A stretch of DNA of 64,000 nucleotides from Candidatus Nanopelagicales bacterium (GTDB lineage Bacteria > Actinomycetota > Actinomycetes > S36-B12). A program made the position numbers and the translations under genes. The notes under the pieces were generated by a model. That model had not been told where the DNA came from. It saw nothing but the letters and a program-made list of their open reading frames with translations, and ran no database searches. Positions 1-8,614 of this stretch are shown in pieces; position 1 is the first letter of the stretch; every line of letters starts with the position of its first letter. The stretch spans positions 521,404 to 585,403 of the forward strand of contig JAQTZL010000001.1 in the NCBI GenBank assembly GCA_028687755.1, read 5' to 3'.

Positions 1-754
1 TGTTCACCGTGATAGAGCCAATATCCGTTGCTTCACGGACAACTTTTGTCACCACAACCGGGTGAGCGATTGATCGAAGGATTACCCCAAAGCGTGCATA
101 AAGAATGACAAGCAGTGAGGCAACTGCTAAACCCACCCACCACCAGAACGCAACAGTGTCTCCAGCGATATCGGTACCAAGTGTGAGTTGATGACCAAAT
201 CCCATCAACACCGCGAGGTAACCAAGTGTGTGAATGAAGTACCAAGTTTCATAGGAAACCGTATGGCGAATGCGCTTCCACGACGATAAGCCAATGACAA
301 CGAATAGTGTCGTGCCAACGAGTGCAGCAACTATCCATGATTCACCGGTGAGCAACCCACCAAGTGCCGGAATAAACCCTTCACCTGTGCCCTGACCCCA
401 CACGATGGTGTCAATGATCGTGTGGGCGACAACGGTGAACACGGTGATGATGCCCGCCCATCGATGCCAGGCAAGCATGCGATCCAAGCCATATCGACGT
501 TCCATGAACCGCGGGCGTGAAGTGAGTACGAGCGCACCTAGGGATGCCAACGCAGCCGCGAATCCGGTGAGTTGCCCGAGTGCTCGAAGCGCACCATCAA
601 AGCCTTGAGCCAGCAGTTCAAGCCCTCCGTGCTGGATCCACAACCCAAGGGTTACGGCAAGAACGAAACCCACAACTGCCCACACGTCAGTGGTACGCAC
701 ATGCGCTGCCTTTGGTGCAGGCAGTCGCACAACAACTGGCGTTTGCGTGGCCAT
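1..754 (-). CDS. Ferric-reductase-like transmembrane protein (3' end cut by window)
   Basis: The visible 251 residues form a polytopic membrane protein, and the reading frame runs open off the left edge, so the C-terminus is missing. I see about five hydrophobic segments and paired histidines typical of the ferric-reductase-like heme-binding domain: an AWHRWAG segment followed by VVAHTI, and later YFIHTLG with a second His in GFGHQL. Family members move electrons across the membrane through b-type heme, usually fed by a C-terminal FAD/NAD domain that would lie outside the window. I chose ATG at 754, which has GAGGG 9 bp upstream, over ATG at 763, which has no spacing. The electron donor and acceptor cannot be told. 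Confidence 0.75.
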   Translation of the reverse strand, partial: MATQTPVVVRLPAPKAAHVRTTDVWAVVGFVLAVTLGLWIQHGGLELLAQGFDGALRALGQLTGFAAALASLGALVLTSRPRFMERRYGLDRMLAWHRWAGIITVFTVVAHTIIDTIVWGQGTGEGFIPALGGLLTGESWIVAALVGTTLFVVIGLSSWKRIRHTVSYETWYFIHTLGYLAVLMGFGHQLTLGTDIAGDTVAFWWWVGLAVASLLVILYARFGVILRSIAHPVVVTKVVREATDIGSITVN

Positions 755-940
755 TGGATCCATCCCTCGACGTTGAAGTACCTGCACACAGTGCCGTAGG
801 CAGATGGCGTAAATCCAGCCCAAACCGCTGTTCTGACCACACCCTTACCAAACCCCAACAAAGGGCGGCATTCATGTTCGCTTTGTCTCATGCGGTGTGC
901 CATCCCCACAATCCGTGAAAGAAGGTGTGAACATGGGCAA

Positions 941-1600
941 ATGGGTGCGCCACTGGCTTCTTCGTCGCGCCAGCCCCGCTCCCCCGACCTTCCGAAATCA
1001 CCAAGAGGTTGGCTCACTGCTGGCATCACGGTGGGGATCGTCGTACTTCTTCTTATCCCCATCGGTGCGGCTATGCAGATCGTTTTGACAGCCCAATTTG
1101 ATGACCGAACAAAGACTCAAGCCATAGTGATGATGGACCCAAGTCGTTTCTGGGGTGATGACGGCGATGTCTTGCAATCAAGAATTGATCACGCTGCTGA
1201 ACTGTATAAAGCCAACGTGGCTCCAGTCATTATGTTGACGGGTCGCGATCGCGTGACCGAAATCGAACGACGCATGCTGATCGCCAAAGGCGTACCAAAT
1301 CGCGACATCGTCAATTTCACAACGGGTGTTGACACCCTGGGCTCGCTGCAAATGATTGGTGCAGTCATGAGCGACCTTCATTGGGATTCAGCCACGATCG
1401 TCACTGACCCGCCTAACGCTGCACGTGCTTCAGCGATCGCCAGCGGGTTTGGCATTGATGCGCATGTTTCGCCAGCAAAGTCTGGCCCTGGAACAGCAAT
1501 GACCAGTGACTACGTGGGCCGCGAAACTGCAGCACTCCTGCGCTATTACTTACTCACCCGATGGACGCAACCCCAACTCGTGCACAGCGCCTCGCATTAA
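941..1600 (+). CDS. DUF218 (YdcF/SanA-like) membrane-anchored protein
   Basis: About 219 residues: a short basic N-terminus, one transmembrane helix (around residues 26-46), then an extracytoplasmic DUF218 domain. Family hallmarks are the MDPSRFWG strand near the start, the MLTGRDRVTE strand-loop, and a later TDPPNAARA segment. YdcF/SanA/ElyC relatives are linked to envelope integrity, but the biochemical activity is unknown. The frame is open from 890. ATG 941 is preferred because a GAAAGAAGG purine run lies upstream and the residues before it look non-conserved; the start is uncertain. It is convergent with dusB, and the two stop codons overlap by 4 bp. Confidence 0.75.
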   Translation: MGAPLASSSRQPRSPDLPKSPRGWLTAGITVGIVVLLLIPIGAAMQIVLTAQFDDRTKTQAIVMMDPSRFWGDDGDVLQSRIDHAAELYKANVAPVIMLTGRDRVTEIERRMLIAKGVPNRDIVNFTTGVDTLGSLQMIGAVMSDLHWDSATIVTDPPNAARASAIASGFGIDAHVSPAKSGPGTAMTSDYVGRETAALLRYYLLTRWTQPQLVHSASH

Positions 1601-2748
1601 CCGCCGCTGACTGATAACTCTGCGTGACGCAGCAGTGACAATGCTTTTTCGTCGAGGTCTGGCGTATTGAGCCAACCGTCAGGCAATGATGGGCGCCGAC
1701 CGCCAGAGGTGCGGCCTCGAGGGCCAGCACCCACCTCAACATTAAATTCTTGATTCGCATCAATCTGCGCAATCAATTCATCAAGTTGATTGAGGTCTTC
1801 AACATTGCCCATGGCCAAACGAATGCCCTGCTTGACACTAAATCCCTTGAGGTACCAAGCCATGTGTTTGCGAATATCGCGAATCCCTTTGAATTCGCCG
1901 TAGTCCTCGCACAACAGAGTTGCGTGGCGTTTCAGCAATGTGAGCACCTCAGCAAAATTTGGATCACTTGGAATTGGCTCATTGGTGAATGCTGCTGCTA
2001 ATTGCCCAAAGAGCCATGGGCGCCCAAGACATCCACGACCGACCACAACACCATCAGCACCAGTGGTTTCCATCATGCTCAGCGCATCTTGAGCTGTCCA
2101 GATGTCGCCATTACCCAAGACTGGAGTGTTCATTGGTGCAAGGTGCTCTTTCAAACGGGCAATAGCTTCCCAATCTGCTTTACCTGCATACATCTGCTCG
2201 GCAGTGCGTGCGTGCAAAGCAACCCAGGTGGCACCTTCTTGTGCAGCTGCAAGACCGGCTTCTAAATAGGTGAGGTGATCGTCATCAATGCCTTTGCGCA
2301 TTTTCACCGTGACCGGCACTTTGCCATCTGCCGCTTCAACGGCAGCTTTAACGATGGAACGAAATAGATCACGCTTCCAAGGCAACGCACTACCGCCACC
2401 CTTGCGCGTGACCTTGGGAACCGGGCACCCGAAGTTCATGTCAATGTGATCCGCACGGTCTTCTTCAATCAAAATGCGCACAGCTGCAGCCATGACCTTG
2501 GGATCAACGCCATAAAGCTGAACTGACCGTGGTTTCTCATCTTCCGTAAAGGTGACCATGTCGATGGTTTCGGCATTGCCTTCAACCAACGCGCGTGAAG
2601 TCACCATTTCAGAGACATATAAACCAGCACCCGCTTCCCGGCAAAGTTTGCGAAATGCGCGGTTGGTGATGCCTGCCATTGGGGCAAGAACAACCGGGAC
2701 ACTCAGGTCATCCATGGAAAGCACAGGGAGAGTCTGCCAGTGCGGCAA
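1597..2748 (-). CDS. dusB: tRNA-dihydrouridine synthase
   Basis: A 383-residue FMN-dependent enzyme that reduces uridine to dihydrouridine in the tRNA D-loop. The TIM-barrel start VVLAPMAGITNRAFR is at about residues 19-33. The catalytic cysteine is in the MNFGCPVPKVTRKGGGS motif (Cys108). The phosphate-binding region contains GNGDIWT and VVVGRGCLGRPWLF. Length fits actinobacterial DusB, which carries a C-terminal helical domain. It is transcribed away from the MFS exporter at 2778, leaving only 29 bp between start codons, so the two promoters must overlap or lie within coding sequence. Confidence 0.93.
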   Translation of the reverse strand: MPHWQTLPVLSMDDLSVPVVLAPMAGITNRAFRKLCREAGAGLYVSEMVTSRALVEGNAETIDMVTFTEDEKPRSVQLYGVDPKVMAAAVRILIEEDRADHIDMNFGCPVPKVTRKGGGSALPWKRDLFRSIVKAAVEAADGKVPVTVKMRKGIDDDHLTYLEAGLAAAQEGATWVALHARTAEQMYAGKADWEAIARLKEHLAPMNTPVLGNGDIWTAQDALSMMETTGADGVVVGRGCLGRPWLFGQLAAAFTNEPIPSDPNFAEVLTLLKRHATLLCEDYGEFKGIRDIRKHMAWYLKGFSVKQGIRLAMGNVEDLNQLDELIAQIDANQEFNVEVGAGPRGRTSGGRRPSLPDGWLNTPDLDEKALSLLRHAELSVSGG

Positions 2749-2777
2749 ACTAAGGCCAATTCCGATGGAGGGTGGGC

Positions 2778-4403
2778 ATGGCCGAAATGGCGACAGTGTT
2801 AATTGGTAAGCGCCGCTGGGTGGCTTTGTGCTTCCTGGCTTTGGGCGTCTCCATGATCATTTTGGACGCAACTGTGGTGAACGTTGCCATCCCAACCATG
2901 GTGCGCGACCTTGGCCTTTCGACCAATGATGCCGAGTGGATCAACGCCGCCTACTCCCTGACCTTCGCAGCATTACTCATCCTGTTTGGTCGCATGAGCG
3001 ACCGCTTCGGGCGACGCCTGATCTTCATGACCGGTGTGATTGTGTTTGTGATCGCCAGTGCTCTTGTAGCACTGGGCATGGGTGCCACCGAAATTATCGG
3101 GGCGCGCGCACTTCAAGGTGTTGGCGCCGCAATGATCCTGCCGAGTTCACTTTCGATCATCAATGCGGTATTCATCGGTAAATCGCGCGCTGTGGCCTTC
3201 GCCGTATGGGGCGGAACCATCGGTGGCATGGCCGCCCTTGGCCCAGTGGTGGGCGGCTGGCTGACCACCTATGCCACCTGGAACTGGGCATTCTTGATCA
3301 ACGTACCAATCGGCATCATTGTGCTCGTTGGTGTGCTGATGAGCGTTCCTGAAACCAAGGATCTACTCGCTCGAAAAGGCTTTGACCTTGCCGGCACACT
3401 GCTCATCACCCTTGGTCTTGCCGGCATTGTGTTCGCACTCATTGAAGGTCAACGCTACGGCTGGATCAAACCAATCAATACCTTCCATCTGGGCTCTGTG
3501 GATTGGCCACTTGAGAATCTTTCAATCGTGTTCGTCGTAGGCATTCTCGGCTTACTCGCACTTGTTGCACTGATCGTCATTGAAAAGAAGAAAGCAGCTG
3601 CTGGAAAAATTGTGATTCTTGATCTTCGCCTGTTCAAAATTCGTACTTTCGGTTTCGGCAATGCCGTTGCTCTCGTGGTGAGCCTTGGCGAATTTGGTTT
3701 GCTCTTTGCAATTCCGCTCTTCTTGCAAGCTACGCGCGGCTACAACGCACTGCAGACTGGAGTCATCCTCCTGGCACTTGCTGCAGGGTCATTCGTAGCC
3801 TCTGGCATGGGCGCTCCTCTTGCCCAACGCATGGGTCCGGTGCGAGTCTTGCAACTTGGCATGTTGCTGGAAGCAGTCGGCATCTTTGGCCTGGGCTTTG
3901 TGCTCTCCACAGAAATTACTGGCTGGGGCATGGCGCCATGGCTGTTCATCTACGGCATGGGTGTGGGCTTTGCTACCGCACAACTCACCGGTGTGATTCT
4001 TTCTGAAGTTCCCGTTGCTGATTCAGGTCAAGCAAGTGCGGTCCAATCAACTTCCCGTCAGGTTGGCGCAGCGATTGGCACAGCAATCATTGGTACCACG
4101 CTGATCCTTGGCCTTGGCAATGTCGCGGTGCAACTTACAGATCGCGGAGTTCCAGCCGCTGAGGCGCAACAAATCAGTGACGCTGTTGCCGGATCAGCTG
4201 GTCAGGCAATTCCTGGTTTAGCGTCCTTACCTAACGGCGCTGTGTTGATTGAAGGTGCATCGGCAGGCTTTGCTAGCGCCATCACTTTGGTGGCGTGGGT
4301 TGCCGGCATCTTCGTACTGCTTGGTTTTATTACCTCGCTTACGCTGCCCAAAAATGCAGCGCGAGTTGAAACCGAGGGTTACCAACCAGCAAAGGCCCAG
4401 TAG
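2778..4403 (+). CDS. MFS drug exporter, DHA2 (EmrB/QacA) family
   Basis: About 541 residues with roughly 14 hydrophobic segments, the DHA2 topology. Motif A is GRMSDRFGRR between TM2 and TM3, and there are motif-C-like stretches (LPSSLSIINAV, GPVVGGWL). Family members exchange protons for cationic drugs, dyes or antibiotics; the substrate cannot be predicted. I set the start at ATG 2778 because GGAGG sits 6 bp upstream; a GTG six bases earlier has no ribosome-binding site. A central loop of about 20 residues rich in Lys and Ala (EKKKAAAGK) separates the halves. It is convergent with the CDF gene with no gap: stops at 4403 and 4404. Confidence 0.88.
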   Translation: MAEMATVLIGKRRWVALCFLALGVSMIILDATVVNVAIPTMVRDLGLSTNDAEWINAAYSLTFAALLILFGRMSDRFGRRLIFMTGVIVFVIASALVALGMGATEIIGARALQGVGAAMILPSSLSIINAVFIGKSRAVAFAVWGGTIGGMAALGPVVGGWLTTYATWNWAFLINVPIGIIVLVGVLMSVPETKDLLARKGFDLAGTLLITLGLAGIVFALIEGQRYGWIKPINTFHLGSVDWPLENLSIVFVVGILGLLALVALIVIEKKKAAAGKIVILDLRLFKIRTFGFGNAVALVVSLGEFGLLFAIPLFLQATRGYNALQTGVILLALAAGSFVASGMGAPLAQRMGPVRVLQLGMLLEAVGIFGLGFVLSTEITGWGMAPWLFIYGMGVGFATAQLTGVILSEVPVADSGQASAVQSTSRQVGAAIGTAIIGTTLILGLGNVAVQLTDRGVPAAEAQQISDAVAGSAGQAIPGLASLPNGAVLIEGASAGFASAITLVAWVAGIFVLLGFITSLTLPKNAARVETEGYQPAKAQ

Positions 4404-5327
4404 CTATTGACTCGTTGAGTTGCGATCAATATCTGGTTCAAGGAATACATAGCGGGCCGTAGGAACTGCGGCGCGAAGCGCTATTTCGGCTTCATCAATG
4501 GCCTTAGCTATCTCTTGACCAGTGTCGCCGTGTTTAACCGCAATCTTGGCACCCACAAGCAGCTCATCTGGACCAACGTGAACAGTGCGAAGGTGAATAA
4601 CACGCTCAACTCCAGGTGAAGATTCCAATGCTGCCCGAATCGCAGCGACTTCTTCTGGGAGAGCTGATTCACCCACGAGCATTGCTGTCATTTCCATGGA
4701 AAGGAAGATCGCAATGACAACCAACAGCGAACCGATAGCCATTGCGCCCGCTGCGTCAAATCGACCATCACCAGTAATAACTGCCATGCCAACGCCAAGC
4801 AGCGCAAACACGAGGCCAACAAGAGCACCAGCGTCTTCTAGCAAAATTACTGGCAGTTCCGGCTGACGCGCATCTTTCACAAAGCGAAACAGCGAACGCT
4901 TTCCCCGCGAATGATTCGCTTCTCGAATTGCAGTTCGGAATGAAAGCGACTCAAGAACAATCGCAACGAGCAGCACAAGAACTGCAATCCACCAGTCTTC
5001 AAGACCTTCAGGATGCTGCCATTTATGGATGCCCTCGTAGAGCGAGAAGACGCCACCCACAAGAAACAACACGATCGAAACAATGAAGCCGTAAACATAG
5101 CGGCGACGACCATAGCCAAAAGGATGATGAGAATCCGCGGTCTTCTTACTGCGCTTATTGCCCACAAGTAACAAAATTTGATTTCCAGAGTCAGCAATAG
5201 AGTGAATGCCTTCTGAGAGCATCGACGAAGAGCCCGTGAAAGCAAAGGCGACGAATTTACTTACTGCAATACCCAGATTTGCTGCAAGCGCTGCAACGAC
5301 AGCCTTCATGCCACCTTCGGTACTCAA
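4404..5327 (-). CDS. Cation diffusion facilitator (ZnT9/SLC30A9-like)
   Basis: A 307-residue CDF transporter with about six transmembrane helices and a C-terminal cytoplasmic domain. TM2 carries the metal motif EGIHSIADSGNQ (His42, Asp46), followed by HHPFGYGRRRYVYGF, typical of the ZnT9 branch. In TM5 the usual HxxxD pair is not complete: the stretch reads PVILLEDAG, with Ile where the His would be. This matches what I recall of SLC30A9-like proteins rather than classic CzcD/YiiP. CDF proteins usually export divalent metals by proton antiport. The start is TTG 5327, preceded by AGGAGAAACG; the next Met is six codons in. Confidence 0.85.
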   Translation of the reverse strand: MSTEGGMKAVVAALAANLGIAVSKFVAFAFTGSSSMLSEGIHSIADSGNQILLLVGNKRSKKTADSHHPFGYGRRRYVYGFIVSIVLFLVGGVFSLYEGIHKWQHPEGLEDWWIAVLVLLVAIVLESLSFRTAIREANHSRGKRSLFRFVKDARQPELPVILLEDAGALVGLVFALLGVGMAVITGDGRFDAAGAMAIGSLLVVIAIFLSMEMTAMLVGESALPEEVAAIRAALESSPGVERVIHLRTVHVGPDELLVGAKIAVKHGDTGQEIAKAIDEAEIALRAAVPTARYVFLEPDIDRNSTSQ

Positions 5328-5368
5328 CGTTTCTCCTTTTCATACTTGCCATCAGCGATGGCAAGGTG

Positions 5369-6484
5369 CTACGCCTGAGTCAAGATCGTCGATTGAATGA
5401 CTGCAACTAAGCCATGTGCTTCAACATCGGCATCTGGATCATGAGCAGACATCACCGCCGCACGTCCGGGCGCAATTGTGATTTCCGCGTCTTCAAACAC
5501 AATGCTCGATTTACCTTCGATTGCTAACGCAATTCTGTAGGCACCCGTTGGCATGCGCTCTGTGCCTGACTCCAATAACCGCACGACAAACGGTGCATTC
5601 ACCGGCCAAATGAGATCCCCGATATGCACCCGCATTACCTGCGGATGGAGCTCATCATTAATCGCTTTGAGTGCGTGATCAACAAACACCGGCTTGCTGG
5701 TCAATCCAAGGCGCACCACGTTGTCACTTGATGTCATGACTTCAACGCCAATTCCGCGAATGTAACTATGCGGCACTCCTGCGGGTAAGAAAACTGCCTC
5801 ACCTTTGCTCAATGCCAGATAAGCAAGGAGCGGAGTGATGAGTGCGCCCGCGTCGTTGGCATATTCACCCATCACGGTTTCATATGCACCTACCTGGGAT
5901 TCATCCAAACCAATTGCTTGCGCTGCTCTGGCAAGGGTTTGCACGATCTCTGAAGTATTCGCCTCAATGAGCAACGGGAGCGCGCCCTTGAAGTTACCTG
6001 CAGCTATCTCGGCTTTCGCTGCAGCCAGGTCAAGCCCAGAATTCAAGGATTCAATTGCACACAGGAATGCGATCGACTCATCTTTATCGCGCCATCCAGC
6101 GAAGGCTTCAAAATCCTGGAGCGCTATGAGTAATTCGGTCTTCTCAAAAGGATCTGAATACACCCGACGTGGTTCTTCACCACTTTGCTGCTCGGCATAT
6201 CCAAGAGCCGCGAGCGCTTTATTCGGATGCACTTGAACCGACAATGGCTTTGCTGCAGCCAATAACTTCACCAGAAGTGGGATTGACTCAACATCGAAAT
6301 GTCGTGCGAGGTCTTCCCCCGTGGTGTGACCTTGGCTATCAACCAGTGGTGACGGCCCGCCTGGGTGGACTCCGTACCAAAGTTCAGCTTGCGGCGCTCC
6401 TGTGGCACCGCCAGCCCATCGAGCAAGACCATCGACGATGCCCCAGTCATAGTCTTTGATCGCTCCCCGGACTACCAATGACAT
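5369..6484 (-). CDS. manA: Mannose-6-phosphate isomerase, type I
   Basis: A 371-residue cupin-fold, zinc-dependent enzyme interconverting fructose-6-phosphate and mannose-6-phosphate, the first step towards GDP-mannose. Zinc-site residues are recognisable in PLSVQVHPNK, in EKTELLIAL and in GVPHSYIRG, the last followed by GVEVMTSSDN, a type I PMI signature. It sits 3 bp downstream of a Trm112-like gene and next to manB on the same strand, so the three probably share a transcript. The neighbourhood is conserved in actinobacteria, where mannose feeds lipoglycans and O-mannosylation. Confidence 0.93.
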   Translation of the reverse strand: MSLVVRGAIKDYDWGIVDGLARWAGGATGAPQAELWYGVHPGGPSPLVDSQGHTTGEDLARHFDVESIPLLVKLLAAAKPLSVQVHPNKALAALGYAEQQSGEEPRRVYSDPFEKTELLIALQDFEAFAGWRDKDESIAFLCAIESLNSGLDLAAAKAEIAAGNFKGALPLLIEANTSEIVQTLARAAQAIGLDESQVGAYETVMGEYANDAGALITPLLAYLALSKGEAVFLPAGVPHSYIRGIGVEVMTSSDNVVRLGLTSKPVFVDHALKAINDELHPQVMRVHIGDLIWPVNAPFVVRLLESGTERMPTGAYRIALAIEGKSSIVFEDAEITIAPGRAAVMSAHDPDADVEAHGLVAVIQSTILTQA

Positions 6485-6487
6485 GAG

Positions 6488-6682
6488 TTAGACCTGGCCT
6501 GGCTTTACTGCTTCATCCATCAACATGACAGCAATGCCATCACGCACCGGGAATGCCGTGCCACACACCTTGCAGGTCAAAGTCTGAGCTGTTTCATCGG
6601 CAACGAGCTCACCATGTGCTTCACACGGGCATGCCAAAATTGCCCAAAGGGCTGGGTCAAGCCCAAGTGGTGCAGTGCTCAT
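6488..6682 (-). CDS. Trm112/UPF0434-like small zinc protein
   Basis: A 64-residue protein with two Cys pairs: CPCEAHGE near residue 18 and CKVCGTAFP near residue 37, a zinc-ribbon arrangement. It then has the PVRDGIAVMLMDEA ending typical of Trm112/YcaR-like proteins. In eukaryotes and archaea Trm112 activates methyltransferases; the bacterial role is not settled. It lies between manB and manA on the same strand with tiny gaps. In actinobacteria this position is conserved, which suggests co-expression with mannose metabolism, not necessarily a shared function. Confidence 0.8.
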   Translation of the reverse strand: MSTAPLGLDPALWAILACPCEAHGELVADETAQTLTCKVCGTAFPVRDGIAVMLMDEAVKPGQV

Positions 6683-6708
6683 CAGTGCCTCGTCTTCTTT
6701 GGTGTGTT

Positions 6709-8103
6709 CTATTTGCGCATCTTGGCGAGTAGCTCATCTCGCAATGAGGCCATTTTCGCTGGATCCTTGGCCTCAACATTAAGCCGCAGAAGGGGCTCAG
6801 TGTTACTCGGGCGCACGTTAAACCACCACTCATCGGCTGAAATAGTTAATCCATCCATTTCATCAAAGGTGACACCAGCGAGCTGGGAGTATTCCGCCTT
6901 GATTGCGGCGGTGACACCGACCTGATCCTTGACCTCTGTATTGATCTCACCACTCATCGAATAGCGAATGAATGGGGCCAGCATCGATGAAAGTGTGGTT
7001 CCTTCCGGGGTATGACCAAGGGCTGCAATGACGTGCAATGCAGCCAACATGCCTGAATCAGCACGCCAGAAGTCTCGGAAGTAGAAGTGACCAGAGTGTT
7101 CGCCACCAAAGACTGCATTGGTGTCGGCCATCGTTGCTTTGATGAATGAGTGACCAACGCGCGTTCGTACTGGAGTGCCGCCGTTTTCAATGATCACTTC
7201 AGGCACAGCGCGGCTCGTGATCAGGTTATGAATCACTGCCGAGCCAGGTGACTTTGCCAATTCGCGCTGGGCAATGATTGCCGTGATCGTCGACGGGCTG
7301 ACGAGCTCACCTCGCTCATCAACAACAAAGCAGCGGTCAGCATCGCCATCAAAAGCCAGGCCAAGATCGGCACCGACCTCGATGACCTTGGCTTGCAGAT
7401 CAACGAGATTTTCTGGATCAATGGGATTGGCTTCATGGTTGGGGAACGTGCCATCAAGTTCATAAAACATTTGAGTGATGGCTAATGGCAAAGCCGGCAG
7501 ACCTGCAGCATCTTCAAGAACTGCTGGTGCGGTGTATCCACCCATGCCATTTCCCGCATCTACGACAACCTTCAACTGGCGAACTCCGGACACATCGACA
7601 AGTTCACGCATGTATTGCGCATACTGGGTCAACATGTCTTCATCTCGCGAAACGCCTTGAGGACCGTCATATGTAGGAACGGCTTCTTGCTCCACCATTT
7701 CCTTGATCGCACGTAAGCCTGATTCCTGACCAACGGGTGCGGCACCTGGGCGACACAACTTGATTCCGTTGTATTGCGCTGGGTTGTGGCTCGCAGTGAA
7801 CATGGCACCGGGCAGATTGAGTTTGCCTGAAGCAAAGTAGAGGCCATCGGTGCTGGCTAAGCCGATCAGAATGACATCCACACCCTGGTCCATCACGCCA
7901 TTGGCAAAGGATGCAACGAGCTCTGGGCCTGACGGACGCATGTCGTGACCGATGACGACTGCTCCTGGCCCGCCATCGCGTGCAGCAAGCTTGAGTACCG
8001 TGACGAAGGCCCCACCGATGGCATAGCAAAGATCGCTATCTAATTGATCTGGGTAGATGCCTCGGACGTCATAGGCCTTGATGACCTGATCTAGGTTGCG
8101 CAC
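6709..8103 (-). CDS. manB: Phosphomannomutase/phosphoglucomutase
   Basis: A 464-residue alpha-D-phosphohexomutase that converts mannose-6-phosphate to mannose-1-phosphate (and possibly the glucose pair). The phosphoserine loop is TASHNPAQYNG, with Ser105 as the phosphorylated residue. The Mg-binding loop is FDGDADRCF. The sugar-binding loop is GGEHSGHFYF, and the phosphate-binding loop RPSNTEPLLR is near the C-terminus. All four domains are present. The start is GTG 8103. It operates between ManA and the ManC-like enzyme at 16413. No terminator is visible in the 40 bp separating it from the DUF3499 gene. Confidence 0.94.
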   Translation of the reverse strand: MRNLDQVIKAYDVRGIYPDQLDSDLCYAIGGAFVTVLKLAARDGGPGAVVIGHDMRPSGPELVASFANGVMDQGVDVILIGLASTDGLYFASGKLNLPGAMFTASHNPAQYNGIKLCRPGAAPVGQESGLRAIKEMVEQEAVPTYDGPQGVSRDEDMLTQYAQYMRELVDVSGVRQLKVVVDAGNGMGGYTAPAVLEDAAGLPALPLAITQMFYELDGTFPNHEANPIDPENLVDLQAKVIEVGADLGLAFDGDADRCFVVDERGELVSPSTITAIIAQRELAKSPGSAVIHNLITSRAVPEVIIENGGTPVRTRVGHSFIKATMADTNAVFGGEHSGHFYFRDFWRADSGMLAALHVIAALGHTPEGTTLSSMLAPFIRYSMSGEINTEVKDQVGVTAAIKAEYSQLAGVTFDEMDGLTISADEWWFNVRPSNTEPLLRLNVEAKDPAKMASLRDELLAKMRK

Positions 8104-8143
8104 GCGAGTAAGGCTATCGCTCGGTTACCCGAGTGCCTTGGAC

Positions 8144-8563
8144 CTAGAACTCTTGGTCGGAAGAAACGTCGAACGATGATGGATTGTCGTACGAATCATC
8201 GTGAGTGAGCACCCGAAGATGGCCTCGACGGGAAACTTCCACGGTGCCTTGAGGAGCCGGTGGATGGTCAACATCTCCACCTGGGACATAGCGTGGACGA
8301 GCTGCTTCACGCACCGCATTTGCCAAGGCTTCAAGATCATCAGAGGTCGGTTTGAGTGCATCGGGATCTGGCGTGATCCGCACGATTTCCCAGCCACGAG
8401 GAGCCGTGAGCCGCTCACTATGCATTTGGCATAGGTCATAGCAGTGTGGCTCTGCGTAGGTTGCCAAAGGCCCGAGCACTGCAGTTGAGTCGGCGTAGAC
8501 GTAGGTCAACGTCGACACAGCGCCACCATTACAGGAGGGTTTTGAACAACGTCGGCGAGCCAC
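8144..8563 (-). CDS. DUF3499 family protein
   Basis: A 139-residue protein specific to actinobacteria. It begins MARRRCSKPSCNGGAV and contains CYDLCQMHSERLTAPRGW, giving four cysteines plus a His that could bind a metal. An acidic, probably disordered tail follows (SSFDVSSDQEF). The function is unknown. Its position between manB and the DUF5719/GT/whiB group is the same as Rv3258c in M. tuberculosis, from memory. The cysteine spacing suggests a treble-clef or zinc-ribbon fold, which is inference. Confidence 0.8.
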   Translation of the reverse strand: MARRRCSKPSCNGGAVSTLTYVYADSTAVLGPLATYAEPHCYDLCQMHSERLTAPRGWEIVRITPDPDALKPTSDDLEALANAVREAARPRYVPGGDVDHPPAPQGTVEVSRRGHLRVLTHDDSYDNPSSFDVSSDQEF

Positions 8564-8614
8564 ACGGGAACGCTAATACCCGCGAACGACATCTGGCCGC
8601 AGGACGCGCCGTTC

